Shown here in pieces: positions 63,166 to 64,000 of a DNA stretch of 64,000 nucleotides. Location: assembly GCA_019637315.1 (NCBI GenBank), contig JAHBVU010000002.1, forward strand, positions 62,001-126,000, written 5' to 3'. The notes under the pieces were generated by a model. That model had not been told where the DNA came from, did no database searches, and saw only the letters and a program-made list of their open reading frames with translations. Source of the stretch: Gemmatimonadales bacterium (GTDB lineage Bacteria > Gemmatimonadota > Gemmatimonadetes > Gemmatimonadales > GWC2-71-9). Within the stretch, counting starts at the first letter, position 1; each line of letters starts with the position of its first letter. Position numbers and translations under genes: made by a program.

Positions 63166-64000
63166 TCAGCCGGGTCGCCCGACCGCCGCCGTCGCGTCTC
63201 GCCGCCGCTTGGCCTCGAGTTCGACGTAGAGCTGGCCGCAGGCGGCGTTGATGTCGAGCCCGCGGCTCCGGCGCACCACGGCTTCGATGCCGACGGACCG
63301 AAGCCGATCGGCAAAGGCACGAATCCGGTTGCCCGAGCTGGGAGTCAGACCCGGCGAACCGCCCGGGTGGAGCGGCAGCAGGTTGACATGCGCAGCAAGA
63401 GAGCGGGCCAGGTGCGCCAGTGCATCGGCATCCGCGTCCCGGTCGTTGCGCCCCTGGATCAGGACGTACTCGAAGGTGACCCGTCGCCCGAACTTCCTGG
63501 CCGCCTCGATGACCTCGGCTAGCGGGTACTTCTTCTCGATCGGCATCAGCGCGAGACGCTCCTCGGGGTGGGGCGAGTGGAGCGAGATGGCCAGGCGAAA
63601 CTGTTCGGGGCGCTGGCGCAGGGCTTCCATACCCGGTACGATGCCGACCGTCGAGACCGTAATATGTCGCGCCCCGATGCCGAAACCACGCTCGTCATTC
63701 AGGATCGACAGCGTCGTGGACACCGCCGGCCAGTTGAGCAGGGGTTCACCCATGCCCATGAATACGATGTTGGTCGGTTTGTCCGCCGGATTCCGGATCA
63801 CGATTTCCCGCACCTGGGCGGCGATCTCGGCCGGCGTGAGATTGCGGCGGAACCCCATCCGCCCGGTGGCGCAGAAGACGCACCCAAGTGCACAGCCTGC
63901 CTGTGACGAGATGCAGAGCGTCCGGCGCGTCCCGCTCGGGATCAGCACCGACTCGATCGCCTCCTGATCGGCCAGACGCCACAGGTACTTCTGGGTTCCG
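63166..64000 (-). CDS. rlmN: 23S rRNA (A2503)/tRNA (A37) C2-methyltransferase, 5' end outside window
   Basis: Radical-SAM dual methyltransferase. The frame is open to the window edge (TQKYLWRLADQEAIESVLIP), so the N-terminal domain is missing here. The iron-sulfur motif is CALGCVFC with ATGRMGF following. Other family landmarks are NIVFMGMGEPLLNW, HITVSTVGIVPGM, RLAISLHSPHPEERLALMPI, FEYVLIQGRND, VNLLPLHPGG, and the C-terminal Cys in DINAACGQL that carries the methyl group. All catalytic Cys in view are intact. Confidence 0.95.
   Translation of the reverse strand, partial: GTQKYLWRLADQEAIESVLIPSGTRRTLCISSQAGCALGCVFCATGRMGFRRNLTPAEIAAQVREIVIRNPADKPTNIVFMGMGEPLLNWPAVSTTLSILNDERGFGIGARHITVSTVGIVPGMEALRQRPEQFRLAISLHSPHPEERLALMPIEKKYPLAEVIEAARKFGRRVTFEYVLIQGRNDRDADADALAHLARSLAAHVNLLPLHPGGSPGLTPSSGNRIRAFADRLRSVGIEAVVRRSRGLDINAACGQLYVELEAKRRRDATAAVGRPG

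Overview
The window is a dense, high-GC stretch of bacterial chromosome, almost entirely housekeeping genes. Several things point to a diderm, rod-shaped bacterium: the gene families, the mreBCD-mrdA-rodA block, a Tat-type signal, an HtrA-like secreted protease, and rseP beside cdsA and dxr. Gene order and codon use suggest Gemmatimonadota or a close relative. That placement is inference; no rRNA or other decisive marker lies in the window. No prophage, insertion sequence, integrase, CRISPR array or ordinary tRNA was seen. The only RNA gene found is ssrA (tmRNA).

Layout, left to right. (1) 1-8.8 kb: the isoprenoid/phospholipid/envelope cluster uppS-cdsA-dxr ... rseP. It is split by a three-gene aromatic operon (DAHP synthase, prephenate dehydratase, AroH chorismate mutase). 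That operon is preceded by a Phe/Tyr-rich leader peptide and a complete attenuator. A 42-residue membrane microprotein, an Fsr-type MFS exporter and a Tat-dependent epimerase follow. (2) 8.9-14.4 kb: rpsO-pnp-M16 protease-ald-dut. (3) 14.5-20 kb: the rod-shape operon mreB-mreC-mreD-mrdA-rodA. (4) 20-31.7 kb: accD-folC, hisS-proS-lysA-guaA-SDR, a PTS IIA-Ntr gene on the other strand, a DoxX protein, dusB and corA. (5) 31.8-34.9 kb: ssrA with its own promoter and terminator, then a lower-GC accessory pair. The pair is a lipoprotein metallopeptidase gene broken by two one-base frameshifts and a small lipoprotein. (6) 34.9-50.1 kb, minus strand: a 14-gene operon, truA-htrA-purB-purC-psd-pssA-purS-purQ-zfTFIIB-purL-purF-ppdK-purE-purK. 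Nearly every junction overlaps by 4 bp or is almost contiguous. (7) 50.2-56.3 kb: lexA on the minus strand, divergent from a HEAT-repeat protein, an HD-GYP protein and a membrane chemoreceptor-like protein. (8) 56.3-64 kb: panC, a YqeK-like HD hydrolase, a beta-propeller protein, a LytR_C protein, the glycerate pair gckA / glyoxylate reductase, an acyltransferase and the 3' part of rlmN.

The most notable system is at 2.7-4.7 kb. A 31-codon leader ORF holds four Phe and four Tyr codons just upstream of mutually exclusive antiterminator and terminator hairpins. The two enzymes it controls that are often allosterically regulated (DAHP synthase and prephenate dehydratase) both lack their regulatory domains. 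Control of Phe/Tyr synthesis therefore appears to rest on the RNA. Second-tier points are: an N-terminal module shared by the adjacent HEAT and HD-GYP proteins; the purine operon that also carries phosphatidylethanolamine synthesis, truA, htrA and ppdK; candidate leaderless promoters at hisS, truA, gckA and the aro leader; and the tmRNA tag ANTELAMAA.
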